From contig JALTMR010000255.1 of the NCBI GenBank assembly GCA_027001525.1, positions 1 to 17,281 of the forward strand: a stretch of DNA of 17,281 nucleotides, read 5' to 3'. The notes beneath the pieces were generated by a model, which was not told where the DNA came from, ran no database searches, and saw only the letters and a list, made by a program, of their open reading frames with translations. Position numbers and translations under genes: made by a program. The DNA is from Gammaproteobacteria bacterium. Its GTDB lineage: Bacteria; Pseudomonadota; Gammaproteobacteria; Tenderiales; Tenderiaceae. Shown here in pieces: positions 1 through 11,307 of this stretch (the stretch's first letter is position 1; every line of letters begins with the position of its first letter).

Positions 1-99
1 CGAAAGATAGGTTTGGCTAGGAAGATGCGCATGGCAGCAATCAATATCGACTATATGGAGGCGTTGATTTGTCAATAGAATTTAGATGCGTTTGCCCTG

Positions 100-142
100 C
101 CGGTCACCCCCCCTTTTTTTTATCTCAGGAGAGCGTGACCGG
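100..142. repeat. 8-bp inverted repeat with C7T8 loop downstream of purB
   Basis: The arms CCGGTCAC (100-107) and GTGACCGG (135-142) are perfectly complementary and enclose 27 nt. The loop side carries a run of seven C (the first belongs to the arm) followed by eight T, read on the plus strand. It lies 20 nt past the purB stop, where a terminator is expected. On the purB strand, however, the hairpin is followed by a GC-rich stretch and not by T, so it is not a classical intrinsic terminator for purB. It could stabilise the 3' end or act in Rho-dependent termination (inference). Confidence 0.45.
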
Positions 143-162
143 TTGGTTGTCTGTCATAACTG

Positions 163-1572
<1,410 letters not shown>

Positions 1573-1599
1573 TCAGCAAAGCAGGGGCAATCTGAACAG

Positions 1600-2226
1600 C
1601 TATGTTTCGTTAAGTAGCGCCCGGGTCTGTTTGAGCATTTTGGCGCGGGTAAACAGCAGCATCATGCGGCGGCCACCCAGTTGGTACCACAGCACGGTGG
1701 AACGAATGGCGGAGAGCAGCAACGAGCGCACCTTGGCGGCGTTGTTGGAGTTGCTCAGATGGCCCTGTTCGCCCATGACGATGATTTTTGGCGGGATGGT
1801 GCTGATGGTTTCGCTGTAGGTATCTGCCAGGCGGGCGAGGACATTCTCATGGGTGGGGGAGAAGTGCTCGGCCTGGGCTTTGGCGATGTCGATACCGCTG
1901 CCGATTTTTTGCAGCAGTTGGGGGTTTTTGGCCAAACGTCGCTCAAGGTGCATCAGGGAGATGACGTATTTGGTCAGCTCCATGTCACGTTTGTCAGAGG
2001 CGTCGCCAAACTGGGCCAGCATGACGTTGAAGCCGGTGGTGAGGTTTCTGGCCGAGCCGTACACTTCATCGGTGGTTTTGGGGTCGGTGACAAACAGGGC
2101 GTTGATGCAGGTTTCAAAGTCGTCTGCGTTGTCGACTTTGCCGCGATAAGCCACCTGCTGTACCAGTTTTACTGCCTGCCATATGCCGGCAAATGCCAGC
2201 ATCTGTTCACGATAGCTGTGCTGCAT
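1600..2226 (-). CDS. hflD: HflD homolog (high frequency lysogenization protein)
   Basis: This 208-aa protein belongs to the HflD (DUF489/YcfC) family. It is recognised by conserved blocks such as AGIWQAVKLVQQVAYRG near the N-terminus, LTKYVISLMHLERRL in the middle and AAKVRSLLLSAIRSTVLWYQLGG near the C-terminus. In E. coli HflD is a peripheral inner-membrane protein that binds phage lambda CII; its normal cellular role is unsettled. The protein is largely alpha-helical with no catalytic motif, and its length is normal. ATG 2226 is preferred, although a TTG two codons upstream (2232) is possible and neither has a good Shine-Dalgarno sequence. It starts 8 nt after the mnmA stop, so translation is probably coupled to mnmA. 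Confidence 0.9.
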   Translation of the reverse strand: MQHSYREQMLAFAGIWQAVKLVQQVAYRGKVDNADDFETCINALFVTDPKTTDEVYGSARNLTTGFNVMLAQFGDASDKRDMELTKYVISLMHLERRLAKNPQLLQKIGSGIDIAKAQAEHFSPTHENVLARLADTYSETISTIPPKIIVMGEQGHLSNSNNAAKVRSLLLSAIRSTVLWYQLGGRRMMLLFTRAKMLKQTRALLNET

Positions 2227-2234
2227 AGTCAAGC

Positions 2235-3356
2235 TTAATCCTGTGTCTGATGGTTAGTCGAGTGAGCAACGGTGCGTTCGATAATGCCGCCACCCAGGCA
2301 CTCATCACCCTGATAAAAGACCACGGATTGGCCCGGTGTGACGGCGCGCTGGGGCTCGTCAAATGTCACCTTGCAGTGGTCGGCCCCGATCTCGGTGATG
2401 GTGCAGGCCTGGTCGGGTTGGCGATAGCGGGTTTTGGCCTGGCAACGGTAGGGCGCTGAGGGCGGCGTGCCCGCGACCCAGTCCAGCTTGGTGGCGCTCA
2501 GGGCATCGCTAAAGAGCAGGGGGTGGTCGTGGCCCTGGGCAACGATGAGGGTGTTGTGCTCCAGATCTTTGCCGACCACAAACCAGGGCTGGCCATTGGA
2601 GTCCTGCCGCCCACCGATGCCGAGCCCCTGACGCTGGCCGAGGGTGTAGAACATCAGACCGTCGTGCTGGCCCACCAGCTCCCCCTCGGGGGTGCGCATC
2701 TCACCCTGCTGGGCGGGCAGATAGCGATTCAAAAATTCTTTGAACTTGAATTCACCGATGAAGCAGATGCCGGTGCTGTCTTTTTTAGCGTGGTTGGGTA
2801 GCTGCGCCTCTTCGGCCAGTCGGCGTACCTCGGGCTTGGGCAGATCGGCCAGTGGAAACAGCGTTTTGGCGAGCTGTTTCTGCCCCAGGGTATAGAGGAA
2901 GTAGGTCTGATCTTTGTTGTGATCGGCGGCTTTCATCAGGTGAAAGCCATCATCACGCTTTTCGATTTTGGCGTAGTGACCTGTGGCGATTTTGTCGGCG
3001 CCGTGCGCCAGGGCGTAGTCGAGGAACGCTTTGAATTTGATCTCTTTATTGCAGAGGATGTCGGGGTTGGGGGTGCGGCCCGCCTTGTACTCTTCGAGAA
3101 AATAGGCAAAAACGCGCTCCCAATACTCTTGCGCGAAGTTGATGCCATCCATCTCGATGCCGATGACGTCGCACACATCCATCACGTCCTGAGCATCTTC
3201 GACGGCGGGGCAGTGGCCGTCGGGGTAGTCCTCCCAGTTCTTCATGAACAGGCCGCTGACGTTAAATCCCTGCTCTTTGAGCAGCAGGGCGCAGACCGAG
3301 GAGTCGACGCCTCCGGACATGCCAACAATGACGTGTTGTGGGGTTTGTGTATGCAT
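2235..3356 (-). CDS. mnmA: tRNA-specific 2-thiouridylase MnmA
   Basis: MnmA puts the 2-thio group on the wobble uridine (U34) of tRNA-Lys, -Glu and -Gln, using ATP and a sulfur relay (IscS/Tus in E. coli). The 373-aa protein shows the PP-loop SGGVDSS at 14-20, the first catalytic cysteine at 102 in LCNKEIKFK and the second at 198 in STGICFIGE, all where E. coli MnmA has them. The central tRNA-binding region and the C-terminal beta-barrel are present, and the length is normal. There is no clear Shine-Dalgarno before ATG 3356. A TAAAAT box lies about 30 nt upstream, so the leader is probably short. It heads the mnmA-hflD-purB unit. Confidence 0.97.
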   Translation of the reverse strand: MHTQTPQHVIVGMSGGVDSSVCALLLKEQGFNVSGLFMKNWEDYPDGHCPAVEDAQDVMDVCDVIGIEMDGINFAQEYWERVFAYFLEEYKAGRTPNPDILCNKEIKFKAFLDYALAHGADKIATGHYAKIEKRDDGFHLMKAADHNKDQTYFLYTLGQKQLAKTLFPLADLPKPEVRRLAEEAQLPNHAKKDSTGICFIGEFKFKEFLNRYLPAQQGEMRTPEGELVGQHDGLMFYTLGQRQGLGIGGRQDSNGQPWFVVGKDLEHNTLIVAQGHDHPLLFSDALSATKLDWVAGTPPSAPYRCQAKTRYRQPDQACTITEIGADHCKVTFDEPQRAVTPGQSVVFYQGDECLGGGIIERTVAHSTNHQTQD

Positions 3357-3383
3357 TGGGTCAGGGATTTGTGGAACAAACGG

Positions 3384-3395
3384 CGCATTTTACCC
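3384..3395 (-). promoter_or_regulatory. Candidate mnmA promoter: -10 with GC-rich discriminator
   Basis: On the minus strand the string GGGTAAAATGCG ends about 27 nt before the mnmA ATG. TAAAAT (3387-3392) matches the sigma-70 -10 consensus at five of six bases and is followed by GCGCC, a discriminator typical of stringently controlled promoters such as rrn P1. No good -35 is visible at 16-18 bp. The same 12-mer occurs upstream of icd at 5246-5257. Confidence 0.4.
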
Positions 3396-3427
3396 TGAAA
3401 TGGGTTTTTTACGTAGCGGCAGGCTTC

Positions 3428-3457
3428 GGCGAGAGCCTCGCCTGTTGTTGGCGAGGC
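3428..3457. repeat. Two overlapping, mutually exclusive hairpins between the cytochrome gene and mnmA
   Basis: GGCGAG (3428-3433) can pair with CTCGCC (3437-3442) across a 3-nt loop. The longer GCCTCGCC (3435-3442) can instead pair with GGCGAGGC (3450-3457) across a 7-nt loop. Both use the same central segment, so only one can form at a time. The element lies 20 nt past the cytochrome stop and upstream of the mnmA promoter candidate. A T-tract follows in neither direction, so a simple intrinsic terminator is unlikely. It may be an mRNA end stabiliser or a small GC-rich repeat (inference). Confidence 0.5.
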
Positions 3458-3476
3458 GGTGGTATTGGGCGCGGTA

Positions 3477-3947
3477 CTACTCTTTGGCTTCGGGAAGCTG
3501 GAACGAGGCGTGGCAGGCGACGCATTTGTCCATGATCTCCACCAGTTTGAGCTGGATCTCGTCGCGTGGCTGGCCTGCCTGGGCCATGCTGACGATGTCG
3601 TCGAAGGCGTGGTGAGTGGCGAAGCCGAGCTTTTTGAAGCCGAGAGGAAGTTTCGCGGCCAGTTTGAAATCGACGGTACCGTGGCCCTTGCTGCTGACAG
3701 GAGTGGCGGCGGCGATGACGGCGTTCATGTCGTTCTCGGCCAGCCCTTTGACCACTTGCTGGGTGGCCTCCAGCAGGGTGCGCATCTCAGTCAGTACCGA
3801 TTGGCGTTCGGCTTTGGAGAGGAGGACAGCGGTACGGCCATCTTCGGAAGCGGCGGTGCTGCCAGCGGCGATGAATTTATAGCTGGCGACGACGATGATG
3901 GCGCTGAGTATGGCGATGATGATCCACAGCGGGGCGGTTTTGTTCAT
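3477..3947 (-). CDS. Class II (cytochrome c'-like) c-type cytochrome, membrane-anchored or periplasmic
   Basis: This 156-aa protein starts MNKTAPLW, then has a hydrophobic segment at about 7-23 that would be an uncleaved anchor or a signal peptide. A helical body follows, with one haem-binding CVACH motif at 142-146, only ten residues from the C-terminus. A single C-terminal CXXCH after a four-helix-type region is the hallmark of class II cytochromes (cytochrome c' and c-556). Relatives bind NO or carry electrons in the periplasm; which applies here cannot be told. ATG 3947 has a GGAG ribosome-binding site about 8 nt upstream; the longer open frame to 4034 is rejected because it overlaps marR. 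It follows marR by 16 nt, so the two are almost certainly cotranscribed. Confidence 0.8.
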   Translation of the reverse strand: MNKTAPLWIIIAILSAIIVVASYKFIAAGSTAASEDGRTAVLLSKAERQSVLTEMRTLLEATQQVVKGLAENDMNAVIAAATPVSSKGHGTVDFKLAAKLPLGFKKLGFATHHAFDDIVSMAQAGQPRDEIQLKLVEIMDKCVACHASFQLPEAKE

Positions 3948-3963
3948 GGGGTAGTTCTCCGGG

Positions 3964-4413
3964 TTAGGAAAGTTTTGCGATGATTTTTTTGAGTGTGTTG
4001 AGGGTGATGGTTTTGTCTTCGTCGGAGATGTCACTGCTGACCTCCTGCTGAAATTCGGCCACGAGGGGAGATAGTGCGCTCACGGCGGTGTTGCCTTTAT
4101 CTGTCAGATTGATGAAAAAGTAGCGCCGATCCCGCGGTGAGGGGCTGCGGTAGAGCAGGCCTTTGTTCTCCAGCCCATTGAGGCGGCGGGTAATGGTGGT
4201 TTTGTTACGCATCATTCGCGCGGCGATCTCCATCTGGGTCAGGTCTTTGTTTTTCCACAACAGGTGAAGAATGCCGAAGTCCTGCGCGCTCAGGGGGTAG
4301 CCGTGGGCGCGGAAACGGCGGCCTATCTCTTCGCTCATGAGGTAAGCCGTGCGGTTGACGTTGAAGCCGATTGCCTGCTCCAGAATCAGCTGGTTTTTGT
4401 TCTGTCTATCCAT
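3964..4413 (-). CDS. MarR-family transcriptional regulator
   Basis: A 149-aa cytosolic winged-helix regulator. An N-terminal dimerisation helix region (about 10-35) leads into the DNA-binding domain at about 50-110: LTQMEIAARMMRNKTTITRRLNGLENKGLLYRS, followed by the wing with DRR (SPRDRRYFFINLTDKG). This is the standard MarR layout, and a C-terminal helix closes the dimer interface. MarR proteins usually repress their own operon and lose DNA binding on a small ligand or oxidation. Here the only cotranscribed gene is the class II cytochrome, so that gene and marR itself are the likely targets. No cysteine is present, which argues against thiol-based redox sensing. The ligand is unknown. Confidence 0.92.
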   Translation of the reverse strand: MDRQNKNQLILEQAIGFNVNRTAYLMSEEIGRRFRAHGYPLSAQDFGILHLLWKNKDLTQMEIAARMMRNKTTITRRLNGLENKGLLYRSPSPRDRRYFFINLTDKGNTAVSALSPLVAEFQQEVSSDISDEDKTITLNTLKKIIAKLS

Positions 4414-4446
4414 CCCTTCTCGCCCGCTTTCACTTGGTCGCGGTGC

Positions 4447-4475
4447 AGCTTATCTTTAATAGATGTGATATGCAA
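4447..4475 (-). promoter_or_regulatory. Candidate marR-cytochrome promoter
   Basis: On the minus strand TTGCAT (4470-4475) is a four-of-six -35 match, 17 bp from TAAGCT (4447-4452), a weak -10. This would give a leader of about 27 nt before marR. An alternative -10 is TATAGT (4475-4480), five of six, but with a poor -35. Either choice is overlapped by the inverted repeat at 4459-4479. Confidence 0.35.
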
Positions 4476-4479
4476 CTAT
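4459..4479. promoter_or_regulatory. Candidate MarR operator (imperfect 21-bp palindrome)
   Basis: The arms ATAGATG (4459-4465) and CAACTAT (4473-4479) match at six of seven positions as an inverted repeat with 7 bp between them. This is a typical size for a MarR dimer site. It overlaps the promoter candidate 46-66 bp upstream of marR, fitting autorepression. A further copy of the right half-site, in opposite orientation (ATAGTTGC, 4514-4521), pairs with GCAACTAT at 4472-4479 as a perfect 8-bp inverted repeat. That could be a second, weaker site. Assignment to this MarR is inferred from position. Confidence 0.5.
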
Positions 4480-4566
4480 AGGGTAATTCGGTCTGCCCTT
4501 CCGTCAGCCGCGAATAGTTGCGGCGACAGATTTGATCATGTTTTCCATAGCCTGTTTGACGGGCCG

Positions 4567-7536
<2,970 letters not shown>

Positions 7537-7587
7537 TGGGGGTTGGGGGCTGTTGATCTCTCTGGCGGACAGGCCCCGATTTTCGAT

Positions 7588-7628
7588 ATAAAAAAACCGG
7601 CTTCCTGAAAGGGGAGCCGGTTTTTATG
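7588..7628. terminator. Bidirectional Rho-independent terminator between icd and cspD
   Basis: The arms 7592-7602 and 7615-7625 form an 11-bp perfect stem, AAAAACCGGCT pairing with AGCCGGTTTTT. It extends by C-G and G-T pairs to a GAAA tetraloop at 7607-7610. A T run follows the stem on the plus strand and an equal run on the minus strand, so it can end transcription of both icd and the convergent cspD. Confidence 0.93.
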
Positions 7629-7649
7629 TCACTGTGTGTCGAGTCCTAT

Positions 7650-7910
7650 TTAGGCACTGACATTTGTTGTTTCTGTGGTCTCAACAGATTGAGGCTGCTC
7701 CTCACCAGGCGCTACTCTTATGCCGGAAGCCAGCAGCCCTTTGGGGCCCTGAGTGACTTCGTAGTGAACCTGTTGCCCTTGCCTCAGTGACTTGTAGCCG
7801 TCCATATCGACGGCGGAAAAATGCGCAAAAATATCGTCCCCACCCTCGTCCGGTGCAATAAAGCCATACCCTTTGGCATTGCTGAACCACTTAACAGTAC
7901 CTGTTGCCAT
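7650..7910 (-). CDS. cspD: Cold-shock domain protein, CspD type
   Basis: A single cold-shock domain of about 68 residues with RNP1 (KGYGFI, 13-18) and RNP2 (DIFAHF, 26-31), which bind single-stranded RNA and DNA. Family-specific features are MDGYKSLRQGQQV and QGPKG, as in E. coli CspD, a stationary-phase inhibitor of replication. The protein has 86 aa with an extra acidic, Thr/Glu-rich tail after residue 68. Start ATG 7910 follows GAGGAAA by about 7 nt; the longer open frame to 7967 is rejected. The cspD-clpS-clpA order, with cspD divergent, is conserved in E. coli and Pseudomonas. Because of the high similarity among Csp proteins, the CspD label rests partly on this context. Confidence 0.88.
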   Translation of the reverse strand: MATGTVKWFSNAKGYGFIAPDEGGDDIFAHFSAVDMDGYKSLRQGQQVHYEVTQGPKGLLASGIRVAPGEEQPQSVETTETTNVSA

Positions 7911-8011
7911 GCTTACTTTCCTCGCGGTTTTACCCCAAAAATCAAGCCGTTCCCCACGGCTCCGCATGTAGAGGATATGTAATTGTTTCGTTTCCCCCCC
8001 CTACAGCGCTA

Positions 8012-8040
8012 AATGTTGACCACTTTAGGCAATAAGTCAA
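8012..8040 (-). promoter_or_regulatory. Candidate cspD promoter
   Basis: On the minus strand TTGACT (8035-8040) matches the -35 consensus at five of six bases. It lies 17 bp from AACATT (8012-8017), a weak -10. Transcription would begin near 8005, leaving a leader of about 95 nt before the cspD ATG. The -35 lies inside an inverted pair TTGAC (8016-8020) and GTCAA (8036-8040). Confidence 0.45.
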
Positions 8041-8073
8041 GAACCTGGAAATACGTCTGCTTACTGTACTTTG

Positions 8074-8094
8074 CTCGCTTGCGGCGGGTTTTTT
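8074..8094 (+). terminator. Terminator-like hairpin on the plus strand in the cspD-clpS gap
   Basis: CTCGC (8074-8078) pairs with GCGGG (8084-8088), with one G-T pair and a 5-nt loop, followed at once by six T. The stem is short but GC-rich. It is odd because the only annotated gene upstream on this strand is icd, which already ends at the strong terminator near 7600. It may close a short unannotated transcript, or be chance. Confidence 0.4.
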
Positions 8095-8339
8095 GGTGCT
8101 TGATTCGTCTGATAATTCATTAGGTTTTTCTAATGTAGCGTTAAAGAAAATAACGGCAATGGTCGATTCATTTCGTAAGGTAAGGAGGGCTTGGTGTGTG
8201 GTAACCAATCTTTGCTGAAGGTGTGGCCCGGTGCTCGGCCTGTGTGATGAGTCAAGCGTCTGATGCCTGTGGCAATCAGGCGGGGAGTAGGGGACAATAA
8301 TACCCCTTTCGCTAACATCGATTCACACGATAGAGACCT

Positions 8340-8663
8340 ATGAGTAACTCTACACACCACGACCGGCCTGATGATGGTTTAGCACTGCAGGAAGCGAGAC
8401 CCAAGCTCAAGCGTCCTCCTTTGTATAAAGTGCTGTTGCTGAATGATGACTACACACCGATGGATTTTGTAGTCCACATACTGGAACAGTTTTTTGGAAT
8501 GGATCAGGAGAAAGCTGCGCAAATCATGCTCGAAGTACACACCAAAGGCGTTGGTGTTTGTGGGGTTTTCTCCCGCGATATTGCCGAGACCAAGGTGGCG
8601 CAGGTGAATGACTACTCCCGAGAGAGTCAGCACCCGCTGAAGTGCACGATGGAAGAAGCATAG
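8340..8663 (+). CDS. clpS: ATP-dependent Clp protease adaptor ClpS
   Basis: ClpS is the bacterial N-recognin. It binds proteins with N-terminal Leu, Phe, Tyr or Trp and hands them to ClpA. The 107-aa protein has a flexible N-terminal tail (1-25), then the folded core. The binding-pocket residues are conserved: LLNDDYTPM at 33-41, including the acidic pair at 36-37 and the gating methionine at 41, and LEVHTKG at 64-70 with histidine 67. The C-terminal strand around LKCTMEEA is intact. The start has only a weak GAGA ribosome-binding site. clpA begins 41 nt downstream with a strong one, so the two form an operon with ClpA probably made in excess. Confidence 0.96.
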   Translation: MSNSTHHDRPDDGLALQEARPKLKRPPLYKVLLLNDDYTPMDFVVHILEQFFGMDQEKAAQIMLEVHTKGVGVCGVFSRDIAETKVAQVNDYSRESQHPLKCTMEEA

Positions 8664-8704
8664 CTTGCGAGATGGGCTCTACCATATGTTAGGAGGAGTT
8701 GAAT

Positions 8705-10984
8705 ATGTTGAATAAGGATTTGGAACTCACGCTGAACGTTGCCTTTCGAGAGGCCAGCGGCAAGCACCATGAGTTCATGACGGTGGAGCACCTCCTGCTT
8801 GCTTTGTTGGATAACTCCGCCGCTGCTGGTGTATTGCGTGCCTGCGGGGCAGACATGTCGAATCTGAAAAAGGCGTTAGAGGCCTTTCTGGATGAAACAA
8901 CACCGGTGCTGTCGCCAGACGATGGCCGCGAGACCCAGCCGACGTTGGGGTTTCAGCGGGTGCTGCAGCGGGCGGTCTTTCATGTGCAGAGTTCGGGCAA
9001 GGAGGAGGTAACCGGCGCGAATGTGCTGGTGGCCATTTTCGGTGAGCCTGACTCCCAGTCTGTCTATCTGCTGAATACCCAGAATATTACCCGCCTCGAT
9101 ATCGTCAATTACATCTCTCACGGTATATCTAAAGTATCGGGAGAGGAGGAAGAGAGCGAAAACTTCTCTCAAAATGAGGAGGAGGCCGGGGCAGAACAAT
9201 CCGCCAAGACACCGTTGGAGAATTACGCCGTCAACCTTAACGAACGGGCCAAAGAGGGAAAAATAGACCCCCTGATTGGCCGTGATGCTGAGGTGGAACG
9301 TGCCATTCAGGTGTTGTGTCGTCGCCGCAAGAATAACCCGCTGTTTGTCGGCGAGGCGGGAGTGGGCAAGACGGCCCTGGCAGAAGGGCTGGCAAAAAAG
9401 ATTGTTGATGGCGAAGTCCCCGAGGTATTGGCAGACAGCACCATCTATTCACTGGATATGGGCGCACTGTTGGCGGGGACCAAATATCGGGGTGATTTCG
9501 AAAAACGTTTTAAAGCGGTTTTGTCACAAATCAGAAAGGATTCCGGCAGCATTCTCTTCATCGATGAGATCCATACCATCATCGGTGCCGGGGCTGCTTC
9601 GGGCGGGGTGATGGATGCCTCCAACTTGATCAAGCCTGCCCTGGCCTCTGGCGAGTTGAAATGCCTGGGCTCCACAACTTACCAGGAGTATCGCGGAATT
9701 TTTGAGAAAGACCGGGCATTGGCCCGTCGATTTCAGAAGATCGATGTCAACGAACCCTCGGTTGATGAAACGGCTCACATATTGATGGGGCTTAAGTCCC
9801 GCTTTGAAGCGCACCATGAGGTTAAATACACACGCCAGGCCATTCGGGCCGCCGTTGAACTGTCGGAGCGCTATATCAATGACCGTCACCTGCCGGACAA
9901 GGCAATTGATGTGATCGATGAAGCCGGTGCCCGGCAGCGACTCCTGGCGCCATCCCGACGCAAGAAAACCATCGGCGTGAAGGATGTGGAGGCCATCGTG
10001 GCCAAGATGGCTCGCATTCCGTCAAAGACTGTTCATGGTTCGGATCGTGAGCGCCTGCGTAGTCTGGATCGAAATTTGAAAATGGTGGTCTACGGTCAGG
10101 ACGAGGCGATCGATACGCTCTCCACCGCAATCAAGCTCTCCCGGGCGGGCCTGGGTGCTGAGGAAAAGCCCATCGGTTCTTTTCTTTTTGCCGGCCCTAC
10201 AGGGGTGGGCAAAACTGAGGTGACCAAACAGTTGGCCCAGGTTATGGGCATTGAGCTGATTCGCTTCGATATGTCCGAGTACATGGAGCGCCACACCGTA
10301 TCGCGCCTGATCGGTGCCCCCCCGGGTTATGTCGGCTATGACCAGGGCGGTCTGTTGACCGAGGCGGTCACCAAAACACCACACGCTGTCGTTTTGTTGG
10401 ATGAGATTGAAAAGGCTCACCCGGACGTTTTTAACCTGCTGTTACAGGTGATGGACCACGGCAAGTTGACGGACAATAATGGCCGCGAAGCCGATTTTCG
10501 GAACGTGATTTTGGTGATGACCACCAACGCCGGTGTTGAACAGGTCAATCGCGCCTCGATCGGCTTCACCAAGCAGGATCACTCCTCGGACAGCATGGGG
10601 GCAATCAATAAGTTGTTTACCCCGGAGTTTCGTAATCGCCTGGATGGCATCATTCAGTTCAATTCACTCAACAGTAAGACCATTGCCCATGTAGTGGATA
10701 AATTTATCATCGAGCTTGAAGCGCAGCTGGAAGAGAAGGGGGCGACTCTGGAAGTGGATTGTACTGCCCGCGAATGGTTGGCAAAGCGGGGCTTTGATCC
10801 TGCCATGGGGGCTCGCCCCATGGCTAGAGTGATCAAAGAGCATATCAAGAAGCCGTTGGCAGAAGAGTTGCTGTTCGGCTGCCTGGCATCAGGTGGTCAT
10901 GTTGTTATTCGAGTAAAAGATGACGAGCTGTGCTTCGACTACGTGAATGTGAAAGACAAAAAGCGTGAAGCGGAGACCTGCTAG
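8705..10984 (+). CDS. clpA: ATP-dependent Clp protease ATP-binding subunit ClpA
   Basis: ClpA is the hexameric AAA+ unfoldase that feeds substrates to ClpP. The 759-aa protein has the Clp N-domain (1-140), which docks ClpS, and an acidic linker (about 145-168). D1 carries Walker A GEAGVGKT at 216-223 and Walker B ILFIDE at 283-288. D2 carries Walker A GPTGVGKT at 497-504 and Walker B VVLLDE at 562-567. The ClpP-contact loop has IGF at 619-621 (IGL in E. coli ClpA). ATG 8705 matches the E. coli N-terminus MLNxxLEL and is 8 nt after AGGAGG; an in-frame TTG at 8699 is too close to that site. No clpP is present in the window. The stop codon overlaps that of infA. Confidence 0.98.
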   Translation: MLNKDLELTLNVAFREASGKHHEFMTVEHLLLALLDNSAAAGVLRACGADMSNLKKALEAFLDETTPVLSPDDGRETQPTLGFQRVLQRAVFHVQSSGKEEVTGANVLVAIFGEPDSQSVYLLNTQNITRLDIVNYISHGISKVSGEEEESENFSQNEEEAGAEQSAKTPLENYAVNLNERAKEGKIDPLIGRDAEVERAIQVLCRRRKNNPLFVGEAGVGKTALAEGLAKKIVDGEVPEVLADSTIYSLDMGALLAGTKYRGDFEKRFKAVLSQIRKDSGSILFIDEIHTIIGAGAASGGVMDASNLIKPALASGELKCLGSTTYQEYRGIFEKDRALARRFQKIDVNEPSVDETAHILMGLKSRFEAHHEVKYTRQAIRAAVELSERYINDRHLPDKAIDVIDEAGARQRLLAPSRRKKTIGVKDVEAIVAKMARIPSKTVHGSDRERLRSLDRNLKMVVYGQDEAIDTLSTAIKLSRAGLGAEEKPIGSFLFAGPTGVGKTEVTKQLAQVMGIELIRFDMSEYMERHTVSRLIGAPPGYVGYDQGGLLTEAVTKTPHAVVLLDEIEKAHPDVFNLLLQVMDHGKLTDNNGREADFRNVILVMTTNAGVEQVNRASIGFTKQDHSSDSMGAINKLFTPEFRNRLDGIIQFNSLNSKTIAHVVDKFIIELEAQLEEKGATLEVDCTAREWLAKRGFDPAMGARPMARVIKEHIKKPLAEELLFGCLASGGHVVIRVKDDELCFDYVNVKDKKREAETC

Positions 10985-11199
10985 CGAGCGCGGTAGGTGA
11001 TGCGGCCTTTCGTCAGATCGTAAGGCGTCAAGGCAACAGTGACTTTATCGCCGGTCAGAATACGGATGTAGTGTTTACGCATCTTTCCAGAGATATGGGC
11101 GGTCACAACGTGGCCGTTCTCTAGTTCCACACGGAACATGGTGTTAGGCAGGGTATCAATTACGGTGCCTTCCATTTCGATATGTTCTTCTTTCGCCAT
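10981..11199 (-). CDS. infA: Translation initiation factor IF-1
   Basis: IF-1 is a 72-aa S1-like OB-fold protein that binds the 30S A site during initiation. The sequence is nearly the E. coli one, including [21 protein letters not shown] and [20 protein letters not shown] blocks and the basic RITYRAR end. It is the last gene of the aat-bpt-infA series, 108 bp after bpt, and probably has its own promoter as well (TATACA at 11221-11226, minus strand, no clear -35). It has a weak GAG ribosome-binding site. Its TAG stop at 10981-10983 overlaps the clpA TAG on the other strand, so no space remains for a dedicated terminator. In E. coli a tRNA-Ser gene (serW) lies at this junction; here there is none. 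Confidence 0.98.
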   Translation of the reverse strand: MAKEEHIEMEGTVIDTLPNTMFRVELENGHVVTAHISGKMRKHYIRILTGDKVTVALTPYDLTKGRITYRAR

Positions 11200-11307
11200 A
11201 CTTAAACTCTAATCTCCGAATGTATATAGGGTTGCCATCTTCTTGCGGGCGGTCTCGAATGAGCGGCGTATTCTGCCGTAATTTTGCGGTTGACGCAAAG
11301 GGGTTGA

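Larger units (their letters stand above)
7911..8339. other. Intergenic region between divergent cspD and clpS
   Basis: No convincing gene is seen in these 429 bp. It holds a candidate cspD promoter (8012-8040), a plus-strand terminator-like hairpin (8074-8094) and a perfect inverted repeat CATTAG/CTAATG (8118-8135). It also has a hairpin with one bulged base around 8261-8278 and a short AGGGG/CCCCT hairpin at 8289-8307, just before clpS. The AT-rich ACAATAATAC at 8294-8303 may include the clpS -10 box. The minus-strand open frames here have no family resemblance and overlap the clpS start. Confidence 0.6.

Noticed and set aside
1..78. Plus-strand frame open from the left edge for 25 codons to a TAG, and a minus-strand ATG at 30-32 open to the edge with TTGACA at 70-75
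   Set aside because: Either could be the end or start of a neighbouring gene, but both are too short to recognise. The plus frame contains rare codons, and the minus start has no ribosome-binding site and no -10 box at correct spacing.
8130..8360. Small minus-strand frames (76 and 88 codons) in the cspD-clpS gap
   Set aside because: One overlaps the clpS start; neither shows a ribosome-binding site or recognisable sequence.
11283..11299. TTTGCG/CGCAAA hairpin after bpt
   Set aside because: Only a 6-bp stem with no T-tract on the bpt strand; too weak to call a terminator.
10985..11307. Search for a tRNA-Ser gene near infA, as in E. coli
   Set aside because: clpA and infA overlap, and the 108 bp between infA and bpt contain no cloverleaf-like arms or GTTCRA-type loop.
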